Source: Streptomyces sp. 35G-GA-8 (GTDB lineage Bacteria > Actinomycetota > Actinomycetes > Streptomycetales > Streptomycetaceae). From it: a stretch of 64,000 nucleotides of DNA. Below the pieces are notes generated by a model. That model saw only the letters and a program-made list of their open reading frames with translations. It made no database searches and was not told the DNA's origin. Shown here piece by piece: positions 25,221-33,891 of the stretch; within the stretch, counting starts at the first letter, position 1, and every line of letters starts with the position of its first letter. A program made the translations under genes and the position numbers. The stretch lies in contig NZ_JAMHJQ010000003.1 in NCBI RefSeq assembly GCF_023534745.1, positions 304,504-368,503 of the forward strand, in the 5' to 3' direction.

Positions 25221-26531
25221 GTGAGCACAGCGACCACGATCATCGCGGGCACGCCCGATACGACCAGGCGCGGCGGGGGCCGCGCGGTCCTGCCCGGACT
25301 CAGGGAGGGCGCCGCGCATTCGGGCACCCTGGACGGGCTGTTCGGTCTCGCCGCGGCCAGGCGCCCGCACGAGGTCGTCGTCGCCGACGGCGGGCGCACC
25401 CTCACCTACGAGTCGGCGGAGAGCAGTTCGGGCCGCCTCGCCTCGGCGCTGCTGCGCTACGGGGTGCAACTCGGTGACCCCGTGCTCGTTCACTGCTCGG
25501 ACCATGCCCAGGCGCTGGTGGCCCAGCTCGCCGTGCTCAAGCTGGGCGCGGTGTGCGTGCCGGTACCACGGGGGGTCGACGACGCCTCCCTCGCGCGGAT
25601 CGCCTGCCTGAGCGGCGCCACGCTCGTACTGTGCAGCGGTGCCACCAAGGAGCGGTGGTCGCTTCCCGCGATGGTGCTGGACGACGAGCGGACATGGGCG
25701 AAGATCACGCCCCTGCGGGTGGACGGTTCCCTGCCGCGCTCGGGCCCGGCCGATGTCGCCTACCTCCTGACCGAACTCGGCGCCGACGACGGTGTGACGG
25801 GGCATCTCGTCGACCACCGGGCCTGGCTGTTCGCGGTCAGTGCCCGGCTGCGCCGGGCCGGCCGGCCCACCCGTGGTGTGACGGTCGGTCAGGAAGCGGG
25901 CGATGTAAGGGCCCTGCTCGCGATGTGGTGGGCAATCGCCGCGGGAAGCAGGTTTCAGGGACCGCGTCCCCCGGGTGCGAGCGAGGCCGTGCCCCACCTT
26001 CTCGGGTCGGGTACAGCCACGGTGTACGGACCGGACGAGTACGCGGCGGTGCTGGCGGAGTCCCGACCGGGCGCGCGGGAGCGGCTGGGCACGGTCCTGG
26101 TCACCGGGGGTCCGTTGCCGGCCGGGCTCGTGGAGCGCCATGCCGAACTGCTGCCCTTCACACGGCTGCTCGCTGAGTTCTCACCGCGCGACGGCGCCCT
26201 GCCCTGGACGGCGGCCGACTGCACGGCGGGCGCCCGGAACCCGGCGGGCCGGGTCGGCATGGGTACCGCTGTGCCTCGTGTCCGTGTGACGGTCCGCGAC
26301 GCGGAAGGCCGGGTGCTGCCCACGGGCGGCACGGGGCAGATCTGGGCCGCGGGCACCGCGCTGCCCTTCGACAGGCTGTGCGACGGCTGTTACGAGCCGG
26401 CGGCCAGCCACCGGGGCTCGTTCACGGACTCCGGGTACACCGGGCGGTGGACCGAGAACGGCTCGCTCGATGTCATGGGCCGCACCCGGCCCCTTGGTTC
26501 CGGGGCCGAGTCGCACGCACGCGTGTACTGA
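25221..26531 (+). CDS. Degenerate, C-terminally truncated adenylation-domain protein
   Basis: 436 residues with a GTG start and no clear ribosome site. The fold of AMP-forming ligases is visible: an N-terminal RRPHEVVVADGGRTLTYESAE segment, a late VGMGTAVPRVRVTVRDAEGRVLPTGGTGQIWAAG, and TGRWTENGSLDVMGR. The ATP-binding P-loop (normally SGTTGxPKG) reads TELGADDGVTG, lacking the Ser/Thr/Lys residues. The ~100-residue C-terminal lid with its catalytic Lys is absent. It is therefore probably inactive for adenylation and may be a binding or regulatory pseudoenzyme, or a decaying gene that keeps an intact frame. It ends the cluster before a strong terminator. Confidence 0.82.
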   Translation: MSTATTIIAGTPDTTRRGGGRAVLPGLREGAAHSGTLDGLFGLAAARRPHEVVVADGGRTLTYESAESSSGRLASALLRYGVQLGDPVLVHCSDHAQALVAQLAVLKLGAVCVPVPRGVDDASLARIACLSGATLVLCSGATKERWSLPAMVLDDERTWAKITPLRVDGSLPRSGPADVAYLLTELGADDGVTGHLVDHRAWLFAVSARLRRAGRPTRGVTVGQEAGDVRALLAMWWAIAAGSRFQGPRPPGASEAVPHLLGSGTATVYGPDEYAAVLAESRPGARERLGTVLVTGGPLPAGLVERHAELLPFTRLLAEFSPRDGALPWTAADCTAGARNPAGRVGMGTAVPRVRVTVRDAEGRVLPTGGTGQIWAAGTALPFDRLCDGCYEPAASHRGSFTDSGYTGRWTENGSLDVMGRTRPLGSGAESHARVY

Positions 26532-26543
26532 GGGCGGCAGCGC

Positions 26544-26577
26544 GCCGCGCGCCCGGTGGACTCACCGGGCGCGCGGC
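26544..26577. terminator. Bidirectional terminator hairpin
   Basis: A perfect 15-bp GC stem (26544-26558 with 26563-26577) and a 4-nt loop sit between two convergent genes. It marks the right border of the biosynthetic cluster. Confidence 0.85.
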
Positions 26578-26595
26578 ACCTGCTGTACCGACGTC

Positions 26596-29500
26596 CTACG
26601 GGGTGATGAACTCCACCGCGTCCACGTCGAACGAGTTGTTCTGCGGGGAGGTGAACACCAGATACAGCCGGTGGGTGCCCGCGAGCGCCTCCACGGGCAC
26701 GGCCGGGGTGGCCCGGTAGATGTCCCAGCCCCCGGTGTTGGGGACGGGGGTGGTGGCGAGGAGGCGCCCATCGGGAGCGTCCGCCCTGAGTTCGATCGCA
26801 CCGACACCGTACGGCGACGACAGCTTGTAGCTGACCCCGCTGACGCCTTCGACGCTCATCGGGTCGAAGGCGATCCAGTCGCCGTCGCTGATGTCGCCGA
26901 TGCGCTTGCCGTTCTCGGCGCCGGCCTGTGAGACCACGCGGGTGCCGGACTGCGCGTCGTAGTACTCGGCCTGCTTGTGCCGGGGCTGGAGGACGGCGCG
27001 GCCGTAGCCGGTGAGCGCGGAGGCGCCCGCGGCGCCCTTGTCGGTGTACTTGGCGTTGAGTACGTAGGTGAGGTCCGCGCCCTCGGGATGGCCGCCGAGG
27101 TCACCGGTGTCCACGGTGCCCTCGCAGCCCGGGATGTCGGTGGTCGGGTGCTCGTGGTCGTCATGGCCGAGGGCCGGGTTGACGGTGACCTTGGAGCAGT
27201 CGACCGGCCCGTCCTCCGGATCGGTGACCGTGACCTTGTAGGGGATCTTGTCGCCGAACGTGATGAGTTTGCCGTTGACCGGGAAGTCGATGGTCACCTT
27301 CGGCGCGGTGTTGCCCGCCGTGATGGGGATGTTGGCGTAGCCCGACTTGCCGGTGGAGTCGGTGACCTTGAGCTGCGCGGTGAAGTCCCCCGCGGTGGTG
27401 TAGGTGTGGGTGGGGGACGCCTCGGTGGAGTCGTAGGTGCCGTTTCCGTCGAAGTCCCACGCGTAGGTCAGCGCGTCGCCGTCCGGGTCCGTGCTGCCCT
27501 CGCTGGAGAAGGCGACGTCGAGCGGCAGGGGCCCGTTCGTGACGGAGGCCGAGGCCTTGGCGACCGGGATGCGCTGTCCCTGGGCGTAGTCGATGCGGTA
27601 CAGGCCCGAGTCGTTGTTGCCGCCGCCGAAGGAACTGCCCCATTCGAGGACATACAGCGAGCCGTCGGGGCCGAAGGTCATGTCCATCGGCTTGTTGAAC
27701 TTCGCCGAGGACAGGAAGTCGTTGATCTTGAGGAGCTTCGCGTCCTTGTCGAACCGGATCTCCTTGACGTAGTTGCGCGCCCACTCGTAGAAGAAGCCGG
27801 CTCCGTCGAAGTAGGCGGGGAACTTCGTCGGGGAGGGGTTCTCGCTGTCGTAGCGGTAGACCGGGCCGCTCATCGGGGCGGAGCCGCCTTCACCCATCTC
27901 GGGGAACTCCTCGGAGGCACCGTAGCCGTACCAGATCTCCGGCAGTGTCAGGTCCGGCAGTTCGGTGAGCCCGGTGTTGTTGGGCGAGGGGTTCGTCGGG
28001 TTCGCGCAGTCGAACTTGGCGCCGACCTCCTTGGTGTCCGGGTTGTACGGCGCGTACGCCTGGTTGTCGCCGTGGCAGAACGGCCAGCCGAAGTTGCCCG
28101 CCTTCTTGATGACGTTGTACTCGACCAGGCCCTCCGGCCCTCTGTCGGTGGTGGGGGCCCCGCGGTCCGGGCCGTAGTCGGACACATGGACGTATCCGGT
28201 CTTCTGGTCGACGGTGAAGCGGAACGGGTTGCGGAAGCCCATCGCGTAGATCTCGGGGCGGGTCTTCTTGGTGCCGGGCTTGAAGAGATTGCCCTTGGGG
28301 ATGGTGTAGCCACCGTTCTTGGTGGGCTTGATACGCAGGATCTTGCCGCGCAGGTCGTTGGTGTTGCCCGCGGTGCGCGCGGCGTCGAGCATCTCCTTGC
28401 CCGGACGCCAGTCGATCGGCGCGTACCCCTGCCAGTCGGGGTCGAGGTTGGGCGGTACGTCGTCGCCGACGCTGAGATAGAGCGTGCCGTCCGGGCCGAA
28501 CTCGACGGCGCCGCCGGTGTGTCCGGGCTCCGGGAAGGTGCGGTCCCGGTAGGCGGGCACGTCGAGGAGCTTCTTCTCGCTGGCCGGGTCGAGTGTGTTG
28601 CCCTTGATGGTGAAGCGGGAGAGCCGGTTGATGTCCTTCGTGGCGCCGGCGGGGGAGTGGTACAGATAGATCCAGCCGTTCCTTCGGAAGTCCGGATCGA
28701 GTTCCATGCCGATCAGACCGTCCTCGCCGCCGGTGTAGACGTCGAGCTTGCCCGCCGTGACGGTGGAGTGGGCTTCGGGATCGAAGATCTTCACCTCGCC
28801 GCCCCGCTGGACGTAGAAGACCCGGCCGTCCGCGGCGACATCGAGCTCCATCGGGTCGGCGGTGTTGTCGTCGAGGGTGACCTTCTCGTAGCCGCTCCAG
28901 ACGGTGCCGCCGCAGTCGCCCGCCTCGGTGCCCGCGGCCCACTTCAGTCCGCCGATGACATGGTCCCGGAAGAACGCCTCGCTGTAGGCCGGGGTGTCGT
29001 GTCCCATCGCGGTGGCCCAGACCTTGCCGCCCTGGGTGTTGCGGCACCAGGAGATGGGGTGGTCGGCGCCCATCGCGGAGCCGCCCGGGTCGTAGGTCGT
29101 CTCGTCCGCGGTGACCAGGACGTGCACGTCGCCGCGGGGGTTGCGGTCGAAGTTGTACCACTCCTCGGGGCGCTCCCAGCGCTCGGGCAGCCCCTTCGTG
29201 GAGGGATGGACGCGGTCGGCGACCTTGGCGGTTCCCTGGAGCACGCCGGGTGAGTGGGCCGGCATATGGACGCCGCCGTTGATGGTCTCGTCCCACCACG
29301 GGAACTGCTCCTCGACGCCCATGTCGAGGGTGTTGTGGATGGCGACGACGCCCTTGCCGCTGCGTACGTACTTCTCCATCGCGTCGCGCTGTGCGTCGGT
29401 GTCCCAGACCATGCCGGAGTTCTGGAGCATGACGATGGCGTCGAAGTCCTTCAGCTTCTCTTCGTCGAAGACCGCCGGGTCGGCACTCTGGACGATCTCG

Positions 29501-29718
29501 AAGTTGTTCTCGGCCGCCTCCTCCTCGAACATCTTGATGCCCGCGGGGATGGAACCGTGGACATACCCCACGGCGCGGGTGAAGAGGAGGGCACGGAAGG
29601 CGGGTTCCTCGTTGGTCGCGGAGGTGGTGGCGGCGGCGGGAATCGCGGCGAGCCCGAGCAGTAACGCGCTTGCCGAGGCGATGACCGCCCTTCTTATGCC
29701 GCGAGCATGACGGCTCAT
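26596..29718 (-). CDS. Secreted ThuA-glucose/sorbosone dehydrogenase-PKD protein
   Basis: 1040 residues from ATG 29718 (GAGGA upstream). A signal peptide ends near residue 31 (IPAAATTSA). A ThuA-like domain (about 40-270; SGKGVVAIHNTLDM, YNFDRNPRGDVHV) is followed by a six-bladed GSDH/sorbosone-dehydrogenase propeller (280-700; GGEDGLIGMELDPDF, GHTGGAVEFGPDGTLYLSVGDD). A PKD domain (DPDGDALTYAWDFDGNGTYD) and a C-terminal carbohydrate-binding-like domain complete it. Family members oxidise sugars or bind oxidised sugars outside the cell. It lies downstream of the sugar importer genes on the same strand, suggesting work on the imported compound or its polymer. Confidence 0.92.
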   Translation of the reverse strand: MSRHARGIRRAVIASASALLLGLAAIPAAATTSATNEEPAFRALLFTRAVGYVHGSIPAGIKMFEEEAAENNFEIVQSADPAVFDEEKLKDFDAIVMLQNSGMVWDTDAQRDAMEKYVRSGKGVVAIHNTLDMGVEEQFPWWDETINGGVHMPAHSPGVLQGTAKVADRVHPSTKGLPERWERPEEWYNFDRNPRGDVHVLVTADETTYDPGGSAMGADHPISWCRNTQGGKVWATAMGHDTPAYSEAFFRDHVIGGLKWAAGTEAGDCGGTVWSGYEKVTLDDNTADPMELDVAADGRVFYVQRGGEVKIFDPEAHSTVTAGKLDVYTGGEDGLIGMELDPDFRRNGWIYLYHSPAGATKDINRLSRFTIKGNTLDPASEKKLLDVPAYRDRTFPEPGHTGGAVEFGPDGTLYLSVGDDVPPNLDPDWQGYAPIDWRPGKEMLDAARTAGNTNDLRGKILRIKPTKNGGYTIPKGNLFKPGTKKTRPEIYAMGFRNPFRFTVDQKTGYVHVSDYGPDRGAPTTDRGPEGLVEYNVIKKAGNFGWPFCHGDNQAYAPYNPDTKEVGAKFDCANPTNPSPNNTGLTELPDLTLPEIWYGYGASEEFPEMGEGGSAPMSGPVYRYDSENPSPTKFPAYFDGAGFFYEWARNYVKEIRFDKDAKLLKINDFLSSAKFNKPMDMTFGPDGSLYVLEWGSSFGGGNNDSGLYRIDYAQGQRIPVAKASASVTNGPLPLDVAFSSEGSTDPDGDALTYAWDFDGNGTYDSTEASPTHTYTTAGDFTAQLKVTDSTGKSGYANIPITAGNTAPKVTIDFPVNGKLITFGDKIPYKVTVTDPEDGPVDCSKVTVNPALGHDDHEHPTTDIPGCEGTVDTGDLGGHPEGADLTYVLNAKYTDKGAAGASALTGYGRAVLQPRHKQAEYYDAQSGTRVVSQAGAENGKRIGDISDGDWIAFDPMSVEGVSGVSYKLSSPYGVGAIELRADAPDGRLLATTPVPNTGGWDIYRATPAVPVEALAGTHRLYLVFTSPQNNSFDVDAVEFITP

Positions 29719-29763
29719 TACCGGTCCTCTCTGAGGGAGTTCGGTGTGCGGGTGCGGTACCGA

Positions 29764-30636
29764 TCAGGGGGTGTGCGCTGCCAGAGCCCGGCGGAGGAAG
29801 GCGAGGCCCTCGGTGGCGATGCCGTCCTGAGTGGCGGCGAGGGGCCGCCAGACGGACGCGGCGACGGCGATCGCGTCGTTGTGCGCGGTGAACGACTCGA
29901 CGCAGAGGGCGCCCCGATAGCCGCCACCGTCCAGCGCGGTGAGAAACCCGGCCCAGTCGAGATGGTCGGCGCCGGGCGTGCCGCGGTCGTTGGCACACAC
30001 CTGGACATGGACGATGCGGGAGCCTGCCTCGTGGACCGCGCCCGGCAGTGTGCGCTCCTCGATGTTCTGGTGGTACGTGTCGAGGGCGACCCCGATGACC
30101 GAGGAGTCGAGGCCGTCCAGGGCGGTGAGGGTCTGGCCGACGGTGTTGAGCAGAGCGGTCTCGTAACGGTTGAGCGGCTCGACCCCGATCCGTACCCCCG
30201 CGGCGCGCGCGTGGTCGGCCACGGGCGCGATGTGCTCCCTGAACTCGGCGTATGCGGCCAACCGTTCGGCGGGGGTCATGCGCCACGTACGTCCGACCGC
30301 CGCGTACACCGGGCCTGCCACGACAGGGGCCGACACCGCGTGGGCCGCGTCGACGCACCGCAGCAGATAGTCCTGGGTGGCCCGTACGGTGCCCGGATCG
30401 GTCCGTACGAGATTACGGTCCCGCGGCATGACCGCGATCACGGCCGCCGGGGCGAGCCCGGTCGTGTCCAGCAGCTTGGCGGTGGCCGTCGGCTCCCAGT
30501 CGTCCGCCCGCTCAAGCGGCAGCTCGACGCAGTCGAAACCCCAGCCGGCCAGCCGTGGCAGAACCTCCGCCAGGGCGCCGCCCCCGACGGGGGAGTGCCA
30601 GATCCACGGATTGGCGCCGAGCGGGAAGCGTGTCAT
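29764..30636 (-). CDS. Sugar phosphate isomerase/epimerase-like TIM-barrel protein
   Basis: 290 residues from ATG 30636, which overlaps the stop of the binding-protein gene. This xylose-isomerase-like barrel has the metal-ligand strands IGVEPLNRYE, VIGVALDTYHQNIEE, IVHVQVCANDRG and GALCVESF. Relatives include inosose dehydratases, 3-keto-sugar epimerases and psicose epimerases. Being coupled to an ABC importer and flanked by sugar-oxidising secreted proteins, it most likely processes the imported sugar. The exact reaction is not determined. Confidence 0.9.
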   Translation of the reverse strand: MTRFPLGANPWIWHSPVGGGALAEVLPRLAGWGFDCVELPLERADDWEPTATAKLLDTTGLAPAAVIAVMPRDRNLVRTDPGTVRATQDYLLRCVDAAHAVSAPVVAGPVYAAVGRTWRMTPAERLAAYAEFREHIAPVADHARAAGVRIGVEPLNRYETALLNTVGQTLTALDGLDSSVIGVALDTYHQNIEERTLPGAVHEAGSRIVHVQVCANDRGTPGADHLDWAGFLTALDGGGYRGALCVESFTAHNDAIAVAASVWRPLAATQDGIATEGLAFLRRALAAHTP

Positions 30637-31874
30637 CCCTTGCCTCCCCAGTCCTTGGGGAACCCGGGCAGATCGGCGCAGCCGCACATCGCGTAGTGCA
30701 GCGGCGGCATGCCCGGCTCAAGATACGAGTCGAGGTTGTCCTCCGTGATGGAGGGCTGCGGGAGCTTCCACTCCTTGGGGACCTGCTGCCCCTGGAGAAT
30801 CCTCAGAGCCGCGATGACGGGGGTACGCCACTGGAAGGTCGGATACGTGGGGGCGATCGCGGTGAGCTTCTTCTCCTTCCACGCCTGCAGGAAGTCCTGC
30901 TGGTCCTCACCGGTGATGGGCGGTACGTCCTGACCGGCGTCCTCGAACGCCTCCACCGCGGCGACGGCCGTCGCGCCGGAGTCCATCCACACGCCGTCGA
31001 TGGAGCCGTGCCGGGTCAGCGCGTCCGTGACGACCGCCTTCGCCTTGGCCGGGTCGCCGTCGGTGAACTTCACGTCGACGACGTCGAGTTCGCTCTTGTC
31101 GAAGGCCACCTTCGCGGCCGACCAGCGAGTCTCCAGCACATCCACACCGGGCGAGATGCGCAGGGCGAGGATCTTGCCCTTGGGCTCGACCTTCTCGACG
31201 AGGAAGTCGGCGGCGACCGCTCCGTATCCGTAGCCTCCGACCGGATTGATGAAGGTGACCGCGCAGTCGGTCTCCACACCGCGGTCGAAGACGATGACCG
31301 GCACCTTGGCGCAGGCCTGTTCGACGGCCGGTGTGAGTGTGGCGGTGGTGTTCGGGGAGACGATCAGGGCGTCACAGCCCTTGCCGGTCAGCTCCTGGAT
31401 GTCGGAGATCTGCTTGTCGTCCTTGCCCTGTGCGTCGAGGACGGTGAACTCGGTGATCTCCTTGTGCAGTTCGACCTCCGCCGTCATGTTCTTCAGCCCG
31501 ACCTGGCGCCAGGGGTTGAAGACACCGGCGTTGGAGAAGCAGAGGTGGAGACCGCCCGCACGCTGCTTCTTGTAGCGCGCGGTGTCGATGAGTTCGGGGC
31601 TGAGCATCTGTTCCCACGGCTTGTCCGCCGGGCCCTGGGGCTCTTCCTTCGCCAGGGCCAACTGACGCTCGTAATCGGTCTGTTCGAAGAACTCCGACTG
31701 CTCGCCGCTGCCGGAGCCGGCCGCGGAGGCGGAGGCGCTGCCGGGGGCGGCCGGTGAGTCCGGGGGTGTGTCGCTCGTGCAGGAGGCGAGGAGACCCGCC
31801 ACGAGCAGGGCGGCGGCCGAGGTGAGGGCGCGGTCGCGGAGCGCGTGTGCGCGCGGGGGGCGGATCGCTGTCAT
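30633..31874 (-). CDS. Sugar ABC transporter substrate-binding lipoprotein
   Basis: 413 residues from ATG 31874, overlapping the permease stop by 4 bp. A signal peptide with lipobox LLASC anchors it to the membrane. The mature part is a type I periplasmic sugar-binding fold (LHLCFSNAGVFNPWRQVGLKNMTAEVE, GCDALIVSPN, VPVIVFDRGVE, DGVWMDSGATAVAAVEAF). It feeds the two permeases and RbsA-type ATPase encoded upstream. The ligand is unknown; the locus suggests an oxidised or rare monosaccharide or disaccharide. Confidence 0.93.
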   Translation of the reverse strand: MTAIRPPRAHALRDRALTSAAALLVAGLLASCTSDTPPDSPAAPGSASASAAGSGSGEQSEFFEQTDYERQLALAKEEPQGPADKPWEQMLSPELIDTARYKKQRAGGLHLCFSNAGVFNPWRQVGLKNMTAEVELHKEITEFTVLDAQGKDDKQISDIQELTGKGCDALIVSPNTTATLTPAVEQACAKVPVIVFDRGVETDCAVTFINPVGGYGYGAVAADFLVEKVEPKGKILALRISPGVDVLETRWSAAKVAFDKSELDVVDVKFTDGDPAKAKAVVTDALTRHGSIDGVWMDSGATAVAAVEAFEDAGQDVPPITGEDQQDFLQAWKEKKLTAIAPTYPTFQWRTPVIAALRILQGQQVPKEWKLPQPSITEDNLDSYLEPGMPPLHYAMCGCADLPGFPKDWGGKG

Positions 31875-32878
31875 GAGGCTTGTCCTCCCGAGGGTTTCGT
31901 ACGTCGGCGTCGCAGCCGGGACCAGTCGGCGGCTCCCAGACCGACGGCGGCGATGACGATGCATCCTTGAACGGTCGACTCCAGCGCGCCCGAGACGCCC
32001 CGGAGGTTGAGCAGGGTGAACAGCGCCTGGAGCGAGAAGGCGCCGGCCATGGCGGCGACGACGGAGCCCCGCCCGCCGCCGAGCACCACACCGCCGAGGA
32101 CCACGGCCGTGATGGCCTCGAACTCGTAGCCCCTGCCCGCCTGGGCGGAGACCCCCGAGAAGCCGCCGACAAGGACGGCGGCGATGGCCGCGGCGGCCCC
32201 GGAGAGGACGAAGGCGATGATCCGGGCGCGGGCGACGCGCACCCCCGCGAGGGCCGCGGCGCGTTCGCTGTCGCCGGTGGCGACGAGCGTACGGCCGAAG
32301 TCCGAGCGCATCAGCAGCACCGCGGCGGCGCCGACGACGAGGCAGACGATCACCGCCCAGGGCAGCCAGCCGAACGCGGCGCCGCGCCCGAGCTGACGGA
32401 AGGCGGCGGGCAGGGCGCCCTGCGGGGAGCCGCCGGTCCAGAAGAACACCGCCCCTTCGAGGATCAGCATCATGCCGAGGGTGGTGATGAACGACGGCAC
32501 CCGCAGGGCCGTGGTGATCAGCCCGCTGACGAGTCCGGCCACCCCTCCCGCGACGAGCAGCAAGGCGGTCACGAGCGGCCAGGAGGCGCCGGGGAACGAG
32601 CCGTACAGCTCGGCGGCGACCACCACACCGGCGGTGACGATCGCCCCTACGGAGAGGTCGAACTCCCCGCAGACGATGACCAGATACTGTCCGGCCGCGA
32701 GGATCACGAGTGGCGCGGCGCGCTTGACGAAGGAGAGGAAGCGATCGGGTTCGTAGAAGCCGGGATCGGTGACGGCCAGCGCGGCGAGCAGCACGGCGAG
32801 GAGCACGAAGACGGGGGTGCCGGTGCCCAGTGCCCGTACGACGCGCCTACCGTGGTGGGTGACGGTTGCCGTGGTCAT
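31871..32878 (-). CDS. Sugar ABC transporter permease (RbsC-like)
   Basis: 335 residues from ATG 32878, overlapping the previous gene's stop. It is an all-hydrophobic BPD_transp_2 permease with the typical GEFDLSVGAIV and EAITAVVLGGVVLGGGRG motifs. It pairs with the second permease 32875-33891 as a heterodimeric channel. The order ATPase-permease-permease-binding protein-isomerase is one coupled operon. Confidence 0.95.
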   Translation of the reverse strand: MTTATVTHHGRRVVRALGTGTPVFVLLAVLLAALAVTDPGFYEPDRFLSFVKRAAPLVILAAGQYLVIVCGEFDLSVGAIVTAGVVVAAELYGSFPGASWPLVTALLLVAGGVAGLVSGLITTALRVPSFITTLGMMLILEGAVFFWTGGSPQGALPAAFRQLGRGAAFGWLPWAVIVCLVVGAAAVLLMRSDFGRTLVATGDSERAAALAGVRVARARIIAFVLSGAAAAIAAVLVGGFSGVSAQAGRGYEFEAITAVVLGGVVLGGGRGSVVAAMAGAFSLQALFTLLNLRGVSGALESTVQGCIVIAAVGLGAADWSRLRRRRTKPSGGQAS

Positions 32879-33891
32879 GCGGTCGGCCTTCCCTTCGCGG
32901 CACGGCGGGGCCTGGCGTAGACGGCGACGGCCGCGATGATGACGACACCGCGGACCACGTTCTTGAAGAACGGGTCGACCGCCAGCTGGTTGAAGACACT
33001 GTCGAGGACGGCGAGGACGAGAACACCGCCGAGGGTCCCCGCCACCCCGCCGCGCCCGCCGGCCAGCGCGGTACCGCCGAGAACCACCGCGGCGATCGAC
33101 TCCAGGTCGTAGCGGGCCTCCGTACCCGCCCAGGGCGCTCCCGCGCCGAGCCGCGCCGCGAGGAACAGCGCCGCGGCGCCGACGCACAGGGAGCAGATGA
33201 TGTGCGCGATCACGACGGTACGGCGGGTGCGGACGCCCGAGAGCCTGGCGGCGTGCTCGTCGCCCCCGGTCGCGTACATGTGATGGCCCAGGCGGGTGCG
33301 GCGGGTGAGGAACCACACCGCGCCGGCCACCGCCGCGAGGAGGAACACCGATACGGGGACGGGACCGACACGGTCGTAACCGAGATGCTGGAAGGAGGCC
33401 GGTACCTTCCCCGCGGGGCCGGTGTAGTTGTCCTCGATCCAGCCGCGCAGGATGAACGCTGTGCCCAGTGTCGCGATGAACGCGTTGACCTTCAGGCCCG
33501 TGACGATGAGTCCGTTGGCGAGTCCGACGGCGGCCGACAGCGCGAGGACGGCGATCACGGCCGTCACCACACCGCCGCTCGCCATGGTCTCGGCGGCGAC
33601 GAGGGTGCCGAGGCTGATGAGATAGGCCACCGACAGATCCAGGGAACCGGTGAGGATGACCACCGACTGACCGACGGCGACGAGGCCGAGCGCGACGCTG
33701 TTCTGCAGGATCGCGACCACGTTGGTGGTGGTGAGGAAATCCCCGCCGCGCGCGCTGACGACGATCCAGCCGAGGAGTGTGACGGCCAGCGCCGCGAGCC
33801 AGACACCGACGACGGGATCGCCGAGCCGGACTCCGAGGGGGCGGGCACCGGCCCGGGGCGCGGTGAGCGGTCCGCGTTCGGTCGCGGTCAC
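32875..33891 (-). CDS. Sugar ABC transporter permease (RbsC-like)
   Basis: 338 residues, GTG start overlapping the ATPase stop. BPD_transp_2 motifs GSLDLSVAYLISLGT and ESIAAVVLGGTALAGGRGG are present. It has about ten hydrophobic helices. It is the partner of the following permease in the same operon. Confidence 0.95.
   Translation of the reverse strand: MTATERGPLTAPRAGARPLGVRLGDPVVGVWLAALAVTLLGWIVVSARGGDFLTTTNVVAILQNSVALGLVAVGQSVVILTGSLDLSVAYLISLGTLVAAETMASGGVVTAVIAVLALSAAVGLANGLIVTGLKVNAFIATLGTAFILRGWIEDNYTGPAGKVPASFQHLGYDRVGPVPVSVFLLAAVAGAVWFLTRRTRLGHHMYATGGDEHAARLSGVRTRRTVVIAHIICSLCVGAAALFLAARLGAGAPWAGTEARYDLESIAAVVLGGTALAGGRGGVAGTLGGVLVLAVLDSVFNQLAVDPFFKNVVRGVVIIAAVAVYARPRRAAKGRPTA

Noticed and set aside
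26977-29253. A 758-codon open frame on the + strand opposite the ThuA-dehydrogenase gene
   Set aside because: Shadow of high-GC coding on the other strand: its product is Val/Gly/Arg/Glu-rich with no domain, whereas the - strand frame has clear signal peptide and domains.
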